Shown here piece after piece: positions 36,301 through 44,275 of a DNA stretch of 64,000 nucleotides. Position 1 is the stretch's first letter; the number at the start of each line of letters is the position of its first letter. A program made the position numbers and the translations under genes. Under the pieces are notes generated by a model. That model had not been told where the DNA came from. It made no database searches and saw only the letters and a list, made by a program, of their open reading frames with translations. The DNA is from Dyadobacter fanqingshengii (lineage in GTDB: Bacteria > Bacteroidota > Bacteroidia > Cytophagales > Spirosomataceae), in contig NZ_CP098806.1 in the NCBI RefSeq assembly GCF_023822005.2, positions 4,588,001 to 4,652,000 on the forward strand. The letters run 5' to 3'.

Positions 36301-37111
36301 TTAATGTATGCCAATCCTGGTAAGGGCCCACTTTCTGCAGTGCAGGGTCGGCTTTGATCAGGTAAAGGCCTCCATCTTCGTCGAGCTTGAACTCAAACTT
36401 TCCTTTGATGTCATCCTGAAGTGAATAGCCATATTCCGCTAGTAGATTATTTTTTTCAACCGTCAAATCGCGCATTACTTCAAAAGCGCGTTCGCCCAGT
36501 TCTTCCCGCAGTTTGAGCAATGCAGCCAATTTGTGCTGACATAACGGCACCCAAAGTTGCTGATTACAAGTGCAGGAAGTGTGAACCTGCTTGGTGCTTT
36601 TAATGCGCTGAAAATCGACGGTAAAATCTTCGCCATTTTCTTGCACAATACATTGTGCCTCACCCTCTTTGGCTGAAACTATGGTGACATTCTGAATCGC
36701 TTCCCTGTTTTTCCAGGTGTCTTCCAGAACCAGATTTCTCAGTTGAAGTTCTTTGATTTCGGCCAGATCAATAACCGTGCTGCTCATTTCATGCATAACC
36801 TGCTTAATGGTCGGCATTTTATCCAGAATGTATAAAATGCCGGCAACGCGATGCTTGCAAAGCCCGTTTTTGTCCGGACAAGAGCACTCGGTAGTGATCT
36901 GCGGCGTGAGAAAATCCCGGATGTATATTTGGTAAAATTGAATAGAATAGTCGCTCTTGACCTTAAATTCGGCATTACCCGGACCGTTATAGTCGAGCTT
37001 GGAGACCTTTAATCCCCCGCTGCTATAAATGGAACGCCCTCTCGACAATACATCCTTCTCCGCCCGCCTTAATAAGAAGTTGGATAATTTCTCCTTCTTT
37101 TCGTTTTCCAT
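33329..37111 (-). CDS. SNF2-family DNA helicase with two SWIM zinc fingers
   Basis: This 1260-residue protein has two SWIM-type zinc motifs near its N-terminus: CSCPDKNGLCKH (Cys76, Cys78, Cys85, His87) and CTCNQQLWVPLCQH (Cys180, Cys182, Cys191, His193). After a long middle region (about 200-780) comes the Swi2/Snf2 ATPase: DDMGLGKTLQML (Walker A), VLDEAQAIKN (motif II), LTMTGTPVENN (motif III), then the helicase C-terminal part with SLKAGGVGLNLTEADYVY and RIGQTRKVFAY. The family translocates on double-stranded DNA to remodel protein-DNA complexes. In bacteria roles in repair and transcription restart are proposed, but none can be assigned here. It is the last gene of a minus-strand run. Confidence 0.88.
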   Translation of the reverse strand: MENEKKEKLSNFLLRRAEKDVLSRGRSIYSSGGLKVSKLDYNGPGNAEFKVKSDYSIQFYQIYIRDFLTPQITTECSCPDKNGLCKHRVAGILYILDKMPTIKQVMHEMSSTVIDLAEIKELQLRNLVLEDTWKNREAIQNVTIVSAKEGEAQCIVQENGEDFTVDFQRIKSTKQVHTSCTCNQQLWVPLCQHKLAALLKLREELGERAFEVMRDLTVEKNNLLAEYGYSLQDDIKGKFEFKLDEDGGLYLIKADPALQKVGPYQDWHTLRERILPAQNVSFSVSTDSQQDEEDRISIFVFWPKGKNHLLDIGFGVFSVKYSSKSEKITNIRNIAGGSSHYYSADEIPVLTDADARLVRIAKHWEEGLQKFIRKQGWAYNAYLHFDDVSSEQRYEARNYVGKHLNRIFNDLDAERVYLADGDYVTSNNQLTQLELHREPVKLFFVLTEDKEFITLNPYVELTAGSPLELQKVISLDSFWLGIHNDKTLFRWAGISEAEMVAYLGQTGYKIRVKKEFSDEFLKDWIIPVAEQFDVIFQTRHEVLSRPLTFSKPRIYLKEDDANLLIVPHFVYQDENEVGSEVTFMRDQRRSKTGFEDNKITMLERDLPAENAVWEWVKSLNPAFANQTGQPFFYVPLDQVMKGGWLFNFVEAVGKKKYELLGFKDLKKMRFNPNRGTVKVNASSGIDWFDMTVEITFGDQRISLAEAKKALLKKQNYVQLQDGSLGVLPDEWISKLEPLLQFGRVNGEKIHLSKIHFSLIDELVSETDNEEVFRELYEKKQKLLNFKQIPNVALPGNVNATLRQYQEEGYKWIHFLDEFGWGGCLADDMGLGKTLQMLTFLQQQKNLNPQNTNLVVVPTTLIFNWQAEAAKFTPDLSLYVHRGMARRKDIDFFREYDIILTTYGTMRSDVELLRKFDFNYIVLDEAQAIKNPDSLTSKASRLLHAKNRLTMTGTPVENNTFDLYSQFEFLNPGMLGHADFFRSEYATPIDKYQDKEKAAELRKLVYPFMLKRTKEEVATDLPDKTETILFCEMGVKQRKVYDTFREKYRLEIAEKLATEGLNKSSFLILEALLKLRQICDSPSILSGDEDFGNESAKLEEIVREIEENASNHKILIFSQFLGMLDLIRQHLEKVNIPYEYLDGQTVDRAGRVNRFQSDQTCRVFLMSLKAGGVGLNLTEADYVYLVDPWWNPAVERQAIDRTHRIGQTRKVFAYKMICKDTIEEKILLLQQRKQDLAEDLVGGESGFIKKLSQEDIMGLFS

Positions 37112-37134
37112 TTACCCTGCTGCCATTTAAAATG

Positions 37135-37166
37135 CAAAAGTACGGTATGTTTCTCTTTTATAGAAA
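37135..37166 (-). promoter_or_regulatory. Candidate promoter of the SNF2 gene
   Basis: On the minus strand a perfect TACTTTTG (37142-37135) lies 24 bases before the ATG. A TTT at 37166-37164, 21 bases further upstream, could stand in for TTG. Confidence 0.4.
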
Positions 37167-37176
37167 CGAAGAGAAA
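37150..37176. repeat. 8-bp inverted repeat between the Nudix and SNF2 genes
   Basis: TTTCTCTT at 37150-37157 and AAGAGAAA at 37169-37176 are perfect complements with an 11-base spacer. The repeat covers the proposed -33 region of the SNF2 promoter. It may be an operator or a weak terminator for the Nudix transcript. Confidence 0.35.
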
Positions 37177-37199
37177 ATATATGGAAAATCTAAAACCCG

Positions 37200-37640
37200 T
37201 TATTTGATATATGGCTGGTCAATAACGCCAATGTGTCCAGGGTTAGCCGCTTTTTGATAGATGCCCATTATTTCTCTGCCCACATTCGGATATAATAGTT
37301 TGCTACCCAGTTCTGCAACCGGCAGCCACACCATTTCCAAAGCGGAAGTGTGGACTGGATTGAGTTCCGGAGTGCCTTCGGTGATGGATGTCAGAAAAAG
37401 AATGTGAAGTGTTTCTTTTTTAATCTCCGGCCAGATCACCTCCCCGCAAATAGCCATATTATTGACCTTGGTTTGTACGCCCAGCTCCTCATGAAGTTCC
37501 CTGGAAAGTGCTTGTGAAAGACATTCTCCCGGATCAGGGTTGCCTCCCGGCAATGCATAAACCTCCTGATCTCCATAGCAATAGCGTAAAGTGAGCACGC
37601 GCTCATCTTGTAAAATAATGGCAGAAGGACGGACATTCAT
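37200..37640 (-). CDS. Nudix hydrolase
   Basis: The 146-residue protein (ATG at 37640) carries a complete Nudix box: Gly, five residues, Glu, seven residues, then RELHEELGV, within GGNPDPGECLSQALS followed by RELHEELGV. The flanking strands (VRPSAIILQDERVLTLRYCYGD) are normal for the fold. A longer frame from 37706 would overlap gmhA and lacks conserved sequence, so the shorter start is preferred. Such enzymes cleave nucleoside diphosphates linked to another group, but the substrate is not evident. It follows gmhA after 40 bases. Confidence 0.87.
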   Translation of the reverse strand: MNVRPSAIILQDERVLTLRYCYGDQEVYALPGGNPDPGECLSQALSRELHEELGVQTKVNNMAICGEVIWPEIKKETLHILFLTSITEGTPELNPVHTSALEMVWLPVAELGSKLLYPNVGREIMGIYQKAANPGHIGVIDQPYIK

Positions 37641-37680
37641 TTTGATTCGAGGTTGGTGTGCAGAGGATAATATAGCCCAA

Positions 37681-38265
37681 TTATTCCTGCAAAACCATTT
37701 TTTCAATCAAAAGCATGAAAATATGGATCACCTTGATGTGTATTTCCTGGATGCGATCGGCATATCCAAAGTGCGGCACACGGATCTCAATGTCCGCGGC
37801 TCCGGCCAGCTTCCCGCCATCTTTCCCGGACATAATGATCACCTTCATGCCCTTGGCCCTCGCTGCCTCGGTTGCTTTGATAATGTTAGCCGAATTGCCG
37901 CTTGTGCTAAGCCCAAACAGAACGTCACCCGGCTGTCCCAGGCCTTCTATAAAACGGGAAAATACAAATTCATAACCATAGTCATTGCTCACACAGCTCA
38001 AATGGCTCACGTCTGATATCGCGATTGCAGGCAGTGAACGCCGATTATCGCGATAGCGGCCGGTAAGTTCTTCTGCGAAATGCATGGCGTCGCAATGTGA
38101 GCCGCCGTTTCCGCAGGAGATGATTTTTCCATTTGCCAAAATCGCATCTGCCATCAAGCGGGCGGCTTTTTCTATTTTTTCAATTTGTACAGGATCATTC
38201 AAAAACTGATCTAAAACGCTTTGTGCCTCTTTTAATTCCTGGCTAATAATGCTGCTGTAATCCAT
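37681..38265 (-). CDS. gmhA: Phosphoheptose isomerase (sedoheptulose 7-phosphate isomerase)
   Basis: The 194-residue SIS-domain enzyme turns sedoheptulose 7-phosphate into glycero-manno-heptose 7-phosphate, the first step to LPS core heptose. [18 protein letters not shown] holds the phosphate loop and zinc ligands, [15 protein letters not shown] is the second phosphate site, and [20 protein letters not shown] is the C-terminal active-site block. These match E. coli GmhA almost word for word as I remember it. Other heptose genes (gmhB, hldE) are not in the window. It lies between mnmD and the Nudix gene in a same-strand run. Confidence 0.95.
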   Translation of the reverse strand: MDYSSIISQELKEAQSVLDQFLNDPVQIEKIEKAARLMADAILANGKIISCGNGGSHCDAMHFAEELTGRYRDNRRSLPAIAISDVSHLSCVSNDYGYEFVFSRFIEGLGQPGDVLFGLSTSGNSANIIKATEAARAKGMKVIIMSGKDGGKLAGAADIEIRVPHFGYADRIQEIHIKVIHIFMLLIEKMVLQE

Positions 38266-38278
38266 TTTATGTCAGATT

Positions 38279-38935
38279 TTAAATTTTTATTGCTTTCAGA
38301 ACATGCGTTTTTCGTCCCGGTCCTTTGTGCCTCTGAACCTCAAAACCTGCCGCACGCAATGCGCGTTTCGCAACCCCCTTAGACGAATATGTTACCAATA
38401 CGCCGCCCTGGCGCGTTTGGGCTGCTATCTGTGAAAATATTTCTGCTGTCCACAGTTCCGGCTGGGCCCTCGGGTCGAAGGCGTCATAGTAAATTACATC
38501 AAATTTTTCTGTTGATTTAAAATCTTCAAGCCTTAAATGCTCTTTTCGTAAGCTAAAATGCCCGGAAAGCACGCAATCTTCGGACCAGGGACAGTCGTGC
38601 AGCTCCATAAACCCGGACTGGCCTGTTAATGAAGAATAATTCAAAGAAAAAGCCTCGTCCCGTGAGACGGGAAAGGCTTCAACTGCGACGTAACGGATAT
38701 CTTTTTTTAACAAATCGGCCAGTTTCCAGGTCAGGAAGGCATTGAGTCCGGTTCCAAAACCCATTTCGAAAACGCGGACCGTAGATTCCGCTTCTTCCAG
38801 CAACGGACGCAGGCCAAGATTAATATAAATGTGCTCCGCTTCTACCAGCGCACCTTGTAAGGAGTGATATTGCTGATTGTATTGTGGACTGTACAGCGAA
38901 TGAGAACCGTCTTCGGTTATAATGAGGCGTTCCAA
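38279..38935 (-). CDS. mnmD: tRNA U34 5-methylaminomethyl-2-thiouridine methyltransferase MnmD
   Basis: The 218-residue protein is the stand-alone methyltransferase form of the N-terminal half of MnmC. It would methylate aminomethyl-2-thiouridine at the wobble position of tRNAs for Glu, Lys and Gln. The N-terminus has the family SLYSPQYNQQYHS segment, the SAM-binding motif is VFEMGFGTGLNAFLTW, and YYDAFDPRAQPELWT is the catalytic-loop signature. There is no FAD-oxidase domain (MnmC1), as in other bacteria with MnmD. It has a 13-base gap to gmhA and a 39-base gap from the aspartyl-protease gene. Confidence 0.9.
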   Translation of the reverse strand: MERLIITEDGSHSLYSPQYNQQYHSLQGALVEAEHIYINLGLRPLLEEAESTVRVFEMGFGTGLNAFLTWKLADLLKKDIRYVAVEAFPVSRDEAFSLNYSSLTGQSGFMELHDCPWSEDCVLSGHFSLRKEHLRLEDFKSTEKFDVIYYDAFDPRAQPELWTAEIFSQIAAQTRQGGVLVTYSSKGVAKRALRAAGFEVQRHKGPGRKTHVLKAIKI

Positions 38936-38974
38936 ATTAAGCCGCGCATTTAATGAATTTGGCTTAAAAGTAAC

Positions 38975-40243
38975 TTAAATCATTCTTTTCAGGGTGATTT
39001 GGGTAAAGAAAATGTCCCCTTTCCGTTTTACAAGCAGATCAATATTTCTGCCGTCTCCGCGTTGCAATAGCTTATAAATTTCGCTCACATTCATGTCGGA
39101 AGCCGAATGGTCATCGATAAATAGCAACTGATCACCTTCCAGCAGCCCCGCTTTCAATGCAGGGGAATCATCCGCAATGTGATTTACAATGTACGAACGC
39201 AGGTCAATCCCTTCTGCGCGAATTTCCATTCCGCTCATATCGTGTTCAAATTTCTCCCGCAGACGGCTTTTGACAGGTTTGAGCACCATATAACTTTCGG
39301 AATAATTCATCGTAACCTTAAAGCGGCGCAGCAATTCGCATCCAATGTTGCCCTGGCGAGACTGTCCCGCACGAAGTTTAGATCCGAATGCAATGCTGTC
39401 GGGGAAGGATGCCACAATGTTGTCCATAGTAAACCTGCCCAATTTCAGACGATCGATCCTGCCCAGATTTCCGTTGATCACGCCATTCAATCCCCTGCCT
39501 AATTGCGCGCGAATCACTTTTTCAGGCAGCCTGAACGACTCTTTTGGTGAATTGTTCAGCAACAGCGCGTGACCGGCGCCTGTATCGATCAACACCCGGA
39601 TGGGGTGTTCGCGACCGTCAGCAAAAAGCGTTACCGCATCCGTGAATGGCTTGGTATCCTCAATGATCAGCGGATGCTTATCGCCCTTACTGGGTTTGTA
39701 ACGATATTTATCGGGGCGCATTAAGATCAATTCCTTTTTAGAAAAGTCAATGGTAACGACAAAGTTGTTGAAAATTTCATAGCCAAAAATGCCGTGGACA
39801 GGCACACCAACGTATTCCGACAGTCTTAAAAAATCCTGTTCCAAAACCACAATGTTCTGGTGATTGGCTTTGAGCCGACCCATCGAAAATTTATTATCGA
39901 TCGCGACGTGAGCCGAAATGCTTTTTCCTTCGCCAGCGCCCGTGAGGTTTACTTTTCTGGTTAACCGGAGCTTGTCTGGTTTGAGAACGTAGGGGTCAGT
40001 GATAATAATGGAACTTACCCCCGTGTCCAGAATGAAGCGGAGGGAGTCAGTATCGTTGATCTTTGCATACAAAAGAATGAGGTTTGAATGCAGTTCAAAA
40101 GGGATGCGGGTAGATTTGTGATTTTTATCTAGAAAGTAGCCATACTTCTCCTCTGAAACGGGGGGTACATCTTCTGTTTTAGCAAATGATATGCTGCTCG
40201 TAAAAAGTATGATCGCTACAACTAACCACTTAGACGTTTTCAT
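38975..40243 (-). CDS. Secreted retropepsin-like aspartyl protease with PDZ domain
   Basis: The 422-residue product has a signal peptide (WLVVAIILFTSSISFAK). Two aspartyl-protease half-domains follow, each with its catalytic motif: ILDTGVSSIIIT and VLIDTGAGHALLL. The C-terminal 90 residues form a PDZ domain (ADDSPALKAGLLEGDQLLFID). This layout (two DTG repeats plus PDZ) is a recurrent Bacteroidota exported protein. Because both DTG motifs are intact it may be catalytically active as a single chain, but targets are unknown. The start is fixed by a strong Shine-Dalgarno sequence five bases upstream, unusual for this phylum. Confidence 0.82.
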   Translation of the reverse strand: MKTSKWLVVAIILFTSSISFAKTEDVPPVSEEKYGYFLDKNHKSTRIPFELHSNLILLYAKINDTDSLRFILDTGVSSIIITDPYVLKPDKLRLTRKVNLTGAGEGKSISAHVAIDNKFSMGRLKANHQNIVVLEQDFLRLSEYVGVPVHGIFGYEIFNNFVVTIDFSKKELILMRPDKYRYKPSKGDKHPLIIEDTKPFTDAVTLFADGREHPIRVLIDTGAGHALLLNNSPKESFRLPEKVIRAQLGRGLNGVINGNLGRIDRLKLGRFTMDNIVASFPDSIAFGSKLRAGQSRQGNIGCELLRRFKVTMNYSESYMVLKPVKSRLREKFEHDMSGMEIRAEGIDLRSYIVNHIADDSPALKAGLLEGDQLLFIDDHSASDMNVSEIYKLLQRGDGRNIDLLVKRKGDIFFTQITLKRMI

Positions 40244-40248
40244 CGTGG

Positions 40249-40256
40249 CCTCCTTT
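40249..40256 (-). promoter_or_regulatory. Strong Shine-Dalgarno sequence of the aspartyl-protease gene
   Basis: Minus-strand AAAGGAGG lies five bases before the ATG at 40243. Bacteroidota genes generally lack such sites, and I noticed no comparably strong site at the other starts I inspected in this window, so it decides the start and is notable. Confidence 0.7.
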
Positions 40257-40495
40257 CTTTAAATTCTAAGTTCTAAACTCCGGTATTAACATCAAGAAAC
40301 ACGTTGATTATAAATGGCTTAACTCTGTATTTATTATCCTCTGTGTACAGTAAGTGTCAAAAATGACGCTATCGGTTATCTAAGTAAAATTAATGCATTT
40401 TGTCTTAATTAAACACAAAAAATTCTTTATATGTGCAAAGTTTCTGTGATTTTTCAGAACATTTATTCATAATCATGTAAATGATGAAATTATGG

Positions 40496-40503
40496 TAATT
40501 TTG
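40496..40503 (+). promoter_or_regulatory. Candidate -7 element of tpiA
   Basis: TAATTTTG is a perfect TAnnTTTG element 39 bases before the tpiA ATG. The -33 position has no TTG. The rest of the 299-base divergent gap is AT-rich and shows nothing else clear. Confidence 0.4.
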
Positions 40504-40542
40504 TTGCGTTAAAAGGCGTTTTTTCACAATAAAAATTTTCTC

Positions 40543-41304
40543 ATGCGAAAAAAAATTGTTGCAGGTAACTGGAAGATGAACAAAGTTCTGGATGAAGCAG
40601 TTGCGCTGACTTCGGAACTCGTAAATATGGCTAATGATGAGGTTCAAAGTGATGTAAAAGTGATCCTTTGCCCTCCTTCCATTTATCTTACTACTATCAA
40701 GAAATATCTGGAAAGCGCACCGAATTTTGCCCTGGCTGCACAGAACTGCTCAGACAAGGTTTCGGGTGCCTATACGGGAGAGATTTCGGCTCAAATGTTG
40801 CAGTCTATCGGCGTGGAATATGTGCTGGTAGGGCACAGCGAGCGTCGCCAATATTTTAATGAAAGCAATGCTGTCCTGGCAGAAAAAGTGAATACGGCGC
40901 TGGCAAACGGCGTCTCACCCATTTTCTGCTGCGGCGAATCGCTGGATCAGCGCCAAAATGAAGACTATATTGGATTTGTAAAAAACCAGATTACAGAGAG
41001 TCTTTTCCACCTTTCGGAGGAACAATTGCTCTCTGTTATCATTGCCTATGAGCCGATCTGGGCGATCGGCACGGGCTTAACAGCTTCTGCTGAGCAGGCT
41101 CAGGAAATGCATGCATCTTTGCGTCAGCACATTGCTTCGAAATATGGAGCGGACATTGCTGAGGAGATTTCTATTTTGTACGGCGGCAGTGTTACAGCAG
41201 CCAGCGCTGCGGAATTGTTTAGCTCCCCGGACATCGACGGCGGCCTGGTGGGTGGCGCATCCTTGAAATCCAGGGAGTTTACAAACATTATCAAGGCGAG
41301 ATAA
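40543..41304 (+). CDS. tpiA: Triosephosphate isomerase
   Basis: The 253-residue glycolytic enzyme interconverts dihydroxyacetone phosphate and glyceraldehyde 3-phosphate. The N-terminal AGNWKMNK holds the Asn and catalytic Lys, VLVGHSERRQYF the catalytic His, and IIAYEPIWAIGTG the catalytic Glu and flexible-loop hinge. The phosphate-binding end is ILYGGSVTAASAAEL with GLVGGASL. It is complete and stands alone, converging on an OmpA-family gene six bases on. No other glycolytic gene is adjacent. Confidence 0.97.
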   Translation: MRKKIVAGNWKMNKVLDEAVALTSELVNMANDEVQSDVKVILCPPSIYLTTIKKYLESAPNFALAAQNCSDKVSGAYTGEISAQMLQSIGVEYVLVGHSERRQYFNESNAVLAEKVNTALANGVSPIFCCGESLDQRQNEDYIGFVKNQITESLFHLSEEQLLSVIIAYEPIWAIGTGLTASAEQAQEMHASLRQHIASKYGADIAEEISILYGGSVTAASAAELFSSPDIDGGLVGGASLKSREFTNIIKAR

Positions 41305-41309
41305 GCATC

Positions 41310-42374
41310 TTACATTTGGGTAACTACAAACTCTACCCTTCTGTTTTTGCTGCGTTCAACTTCGGAGGTGCCTTTCGCCAATGGGCGGGTGCCTCCGTAG
41401 CCTTTCGCTTCAATCCGATCGGCAGCGATCCCTTTTTCAATCAAATAACTCCTAACCGATTCCGCCCGCTTCCTGGATAGTTCGAGATTTTTGTCAAAAT
41501 CACCCACATTATCCGTGTGCCCTTCTACTCTGATCTTGATGTTTTCACTTTCCTTCATCAGGTCAACCAGCGTGTTAAGTTCTTCGTATGACTCGGGCAG
41601 CAGATCCACTTTTGAGGTCTCGAAATAAACATTAGGCAAGCTAATCGTTTCACCCACCGCAACTTTACCTAGTCCGCCAGCTTTCAGTTTGTCCAACGCA
41701 CTTTCTGATTTTTCAGCTTCTATTGGCTTTTCGGCTTCGGAGGGTTCTTCAACAGGCTTTGGTTCTTCGGCGATTTTCGGCTTAGTTGCAGGCGCTGGCT
41801 GGACCGGCTTTTTTATCGGCTTATCCACTTTTGCGGTGGCTTGCGGTGCTTTGGCATCCTTTTTCGGCGGATTTTTAATGTGTATGCCATAGAAATTCCA
41901 AGACTGGCTTCCACCTGTACTCCGGCCTTCGTAAAAGTCAAAAACCTCGATTCCCGGATCCAGACGCTCAAAATAAGCCACAAAATTGACGGTGTCACCC
42001 GGCATTATTTCTTTCGAACCGGAAGTTGGGATGTTATCGGCTTTGATGAATTTAAATTTTACATCAATTTCACCGGGCTTATATAGTCTGGTTTCAGGAT
42101 CAAGCCAGATTGCGCCCGCATTCGGCTGCTGGAATTGCTGTTTTTGCCTTGGATTAATAGGAAATGGAAGATTGCGCGGCTGAACCTGAACCGCTTTTTT
42201 CTCAACAAATTGAAAATGAATGATCGTTTGCTGATCTGTAAGCTCCACACGCCTGATTTTTACGTAGGGCACAGACTGCTCTTCAACCTTAGGGCTATTC
42301 GTGATTTGTCCAAAACCGGGACTGAATGAAAATACAATGGCAATTGCTCCTGCCAAAAGCACTTTGAAATTCAT
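41310..42374 (-). CDS. OmpA-family peptidoglycan-binding outer-membrane protein
   Basis: The 354-residue protein has a signal peptide (LLAGAIAIVFSFSPGFGQ). Residues about 30-175 form an unrecognised domain with beta-rich sequence. A Lys/Pro/Glu-rich linker (about 175-228, with KPIKKPVQPAPATKP and EEPKPVEEPSE) follows. The last 115 residues are an OmpA C-terminal domain: VYFETSKVDLLPESYEEL, VEGHTDNVGDFDKNLELSRKR with the diaminopimelate-binding Asp and Arg, and RRVEFVVTQM. It probably anchors the outer membrane to peptidoglycan. No N-terminal beta-barrel of classical OmpA type is apparent. Confidence 0.87.
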   Translation of the reverse strand: MNFKVLLAGAIAIVFSFSPGFGQITNSPKVEEQSVPYVKIRRVELTDQQTIIHFQFVEKKAVQVQPRNLPFPINPRQKQQFQQPNAGAIWLDPETRLYKPGEIDVKFKFIKADNIPTSGSKEIMPGDTVNFVAYFERLDPGIEVFDFYEGRSTGGSQSWNFYGIHIKNPPKKDAKAPQATAKVDKPIKKPVQPAPATKPKIAEEPKPVEEPSEAEKPIEAEKSESALDKLKAGGLGKVAVGETISLPNVYFETSKVDLLPESYEELNTLVDLMKESENIKIRVEGHTDNVGDFDKNLELSRKRAESVRSYLIEKGIAADRIEAKGYGGTRPLAKGTSEVERSKNRRVEFVVTQM

Positions 42375-42460
42375 GACTTTTAATGTTAACTTTTAAAAAC
42401 TAACTGCAAGAACGCCTGAACATTCCTGATAGTTTGTTAAAATTTGTTAAACAATGTAAG

Positions 42461-43216
42461 TTACTGATTTTCAGAAATAAATGAAGACCAAAATTGCGGA
42501 TCATAGCGCTCCCAGGCATGACAACCGAAAGGCAGTTTGTGCTGCGTGATCTCATAAGTGGCAGCCGGACTTTTCTCAAAAGCAAAGCCCAATGCGTCGT
42601 GCCAGGAAGGAAGTTTTAAAAACAGTTTCATAGGCATCAACCGCGTTGCTTCCTGCGAAAAAAGCATGTCCTCATTTCCTAACCAAGCCGGATAAACTGC
42701 ATTGTAGATCTTTAAATAGCGGATAATGGCCGGAATCCGCCTTAACGAAAGCCCGCCATTGAACACAACGCGGTGCGTTGAAAGTGCATCCGCAAACTGC
42801 TGGTAAGACGCAGCTTGCAACGCGTCAAGTGCAGGCATATGCAGGGAAGGCGCTCCAATGTAATCAAAGCCTTTTGCACACCATTCCAAAAGTGAATCCT
42901 GGAAAACGTAAGCGTCTAGCTGATAGATCAATATGTATTCGTAAGCGAGAAATTGTTTGTAAAAATCAATGGAGATCATGAGCCGGTTATAGGCTGCAAT
43001 ATCCGTGAAATATGCGTCGTCAAAGCTAATGAGTTCAATGTTTGGATAAGCTGTGGTTATAGCATTCAGGTCCAGGCTCGCTGGCTTCGCAATTTTGACG
43101 GGATATTTGCCCAAAACCTTCATGCATTGCTTCAATGACAATTTTTCATTGTCATTCATCACCGATTTATAAACCGGAATGACGACGGCAACTGATTTCT
43201 CTTTGCTTGATTTCAC
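42461..43216 (-). CDS. DUF5672 family protein (glycosyltransferase-like)
   Basis: The preferred start is the GTG at 43216 with AGG six bases upstream, giving 251 residues. The longer frame to a TTG at 43267 would lie inside the upstream gene. The sequence opens with VAVVIPVYKS and holds ILIYQLDAYVFQDSLLEWC, FDYIGAPSL, FNGGLSLRR, and a late NEDMLFS block. This is the pattern of DUF5672, a GT-A-like family with a DxD-like LDAYVF motif, found in glycan gene clusters. The sugar donor is unknown. It follows the GT2 gene by 14 bases, so they are likely co-transcribed. Confidence 0.78.
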   Translation of the reverse strand: MKSSKEKSVAVVIPVYKSVMNDNEKLSLKQCMKVLGKYPVKIAKPASLDLNAITTAYPNIELISFDDAYFTDIAAYNRLMISIDFYKQFLAYEYILIYQLDAYVFQDSLLEWCAKGFDYIGAPSLHMPALDALQAASYQQFADALSTHRVVFNGGLSLRRIPAIIRYLKIYNAVYPAWLGNEDMLFSQEATRLMPMKLFLKLPSWHDALGFAFEKSPAATYEITQHKLPFGCHAWERYDPQFWSSFISENQ

Positions 43217-43230
43217 TATAACCTGATCAT

Positions 43231-44208
43231 TTATTCCAGTAAATCGCCCATTGCAGGCAACCACCAATCTTTACTGCTGAAACTATAATGGCCCTGAACT
43301 ACATTGCTTATCACAGCAGGAAGCCGTAAAAAGCGGTTATCAGGCAATGCAGCACGCTTGAAAAAATGCTTTTGTGCAAGATCCAGCTTTTCCAGCTTTT
43401 CTTTTGGCACAAAAGGAAGCGCTTGCAACAGCGCGTACATGCCGAGCAGCTTTTCGCCTTTTTCCTTCAAAGGGATCAATTTCTTGTTACGATCGCGATT
43501 CAGCCGGTCTTTCAGCTGAACTTTATCCAATTTATTTCCAAAACCAACCTGCTGGCTGGCATGGATGCGATAATAAATAAGCGTTTCAGGAATGAAGTCG
43601 ATTTTGCCTTCCAGACTGAGCACCATCGCCATCCAGGCGTCATGGATAAGGTCGGGAACATTGGTAGGAAAAGGCATCAGGCGCGCCAGACACGATTTTC
43701 TGATGGCCAATGTTGCCCCGGTTACAATAAAACCAGTGAATAGAATCTCATGCGCTTTGCCATTTTTCCACTTGTCCTGCTTTTTCGAGTCAAATTCGAT
43801 TTCCTCCCAGATCGTGCTGCCTACTGGCTTCGAATCATCGTCCATTTTCATGGCATCACAAAAAACGGCATCTTTTCCAGGATGTGCATTCAGGTAATCC
43901 GCCTGCTTTTGAACGCGGTCGGGCCGCCATTGGTCATCCTGGTCGCAGAGGAAAATAATGTCCCCGGTACATAGGGAAAGGCATTTTTCAAAGTTTTTCG
44001 TTGAGCCTAGGTTCGTTTCATTGATGTGAATGTGAACCGGAAAAGCGCTTTGTGCCGCAAAAGATTCAATAATTTCAATGGTGTTATCCTTAGACCTGTC
44101 ATCACAAACAACCAATTCGTCAACCGGAAGTGTCTGATCAGCAATGCTCTTCAACTGCTCAGACAAATATTTTGCCCCGTTGTAAGTACACAAAGCCACT
44201 GAAACCAT
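43231..44208 (-). CDS. Glycosyltransferase family 2
   Basis: The 325-residue protein has the GT2 fold: VSVALCTYNGAKYLSEQL at the start, VVCDDRSKDNTIEI (nucleotide site), FLCDQDDQWRPDRV with its DxD-like metal site, and an HDAWMAMVLSLEGKIDFIPE acceptor block. It resembles rhamnosyl- or similar transferases for cell-surface polysaccharides. There is no membrane helix. It lies between the DUF5672 gene and a multi-pass membrane protein gene on the same strand, a small glycan cluster. Confidence 0.88.
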   Translation of the reverse strand: MVSVALCTYNGAKYLSEQLKSIADQTLPVDELVVCDDRSKDNTIEIIESFAAQSAFPVHIHINETNLGSTKNFEKCLSLCTGDIIFLCDQDDQWRPDRVQKQADYLNAHPGKDAVFCDAMKMDDDSKPVGSTIWEEIEFDSKKQDKWKNGKAHEILFTGFIVTGATLAIRKSCLARLMPFPTNVPDLIHDAWMAMVLSLEGKIDFIPETLIYYRIHASQQVGFGNKLDKVQLKDRLNRDRNKKLIPLKEKGEKLLGMYALLQALPFVPKEKLEKLDLAQKHFFKRAALPDNRFLRLPAVISNVVQGHYSFSSKDWWLPAMGDLLE

Positions 44209-44275
44209 AATACTTTATAAATGATTAAAACGCCCGCAAGTTAGCAGTCAATTTACACTATCCGCAACCGAAACG

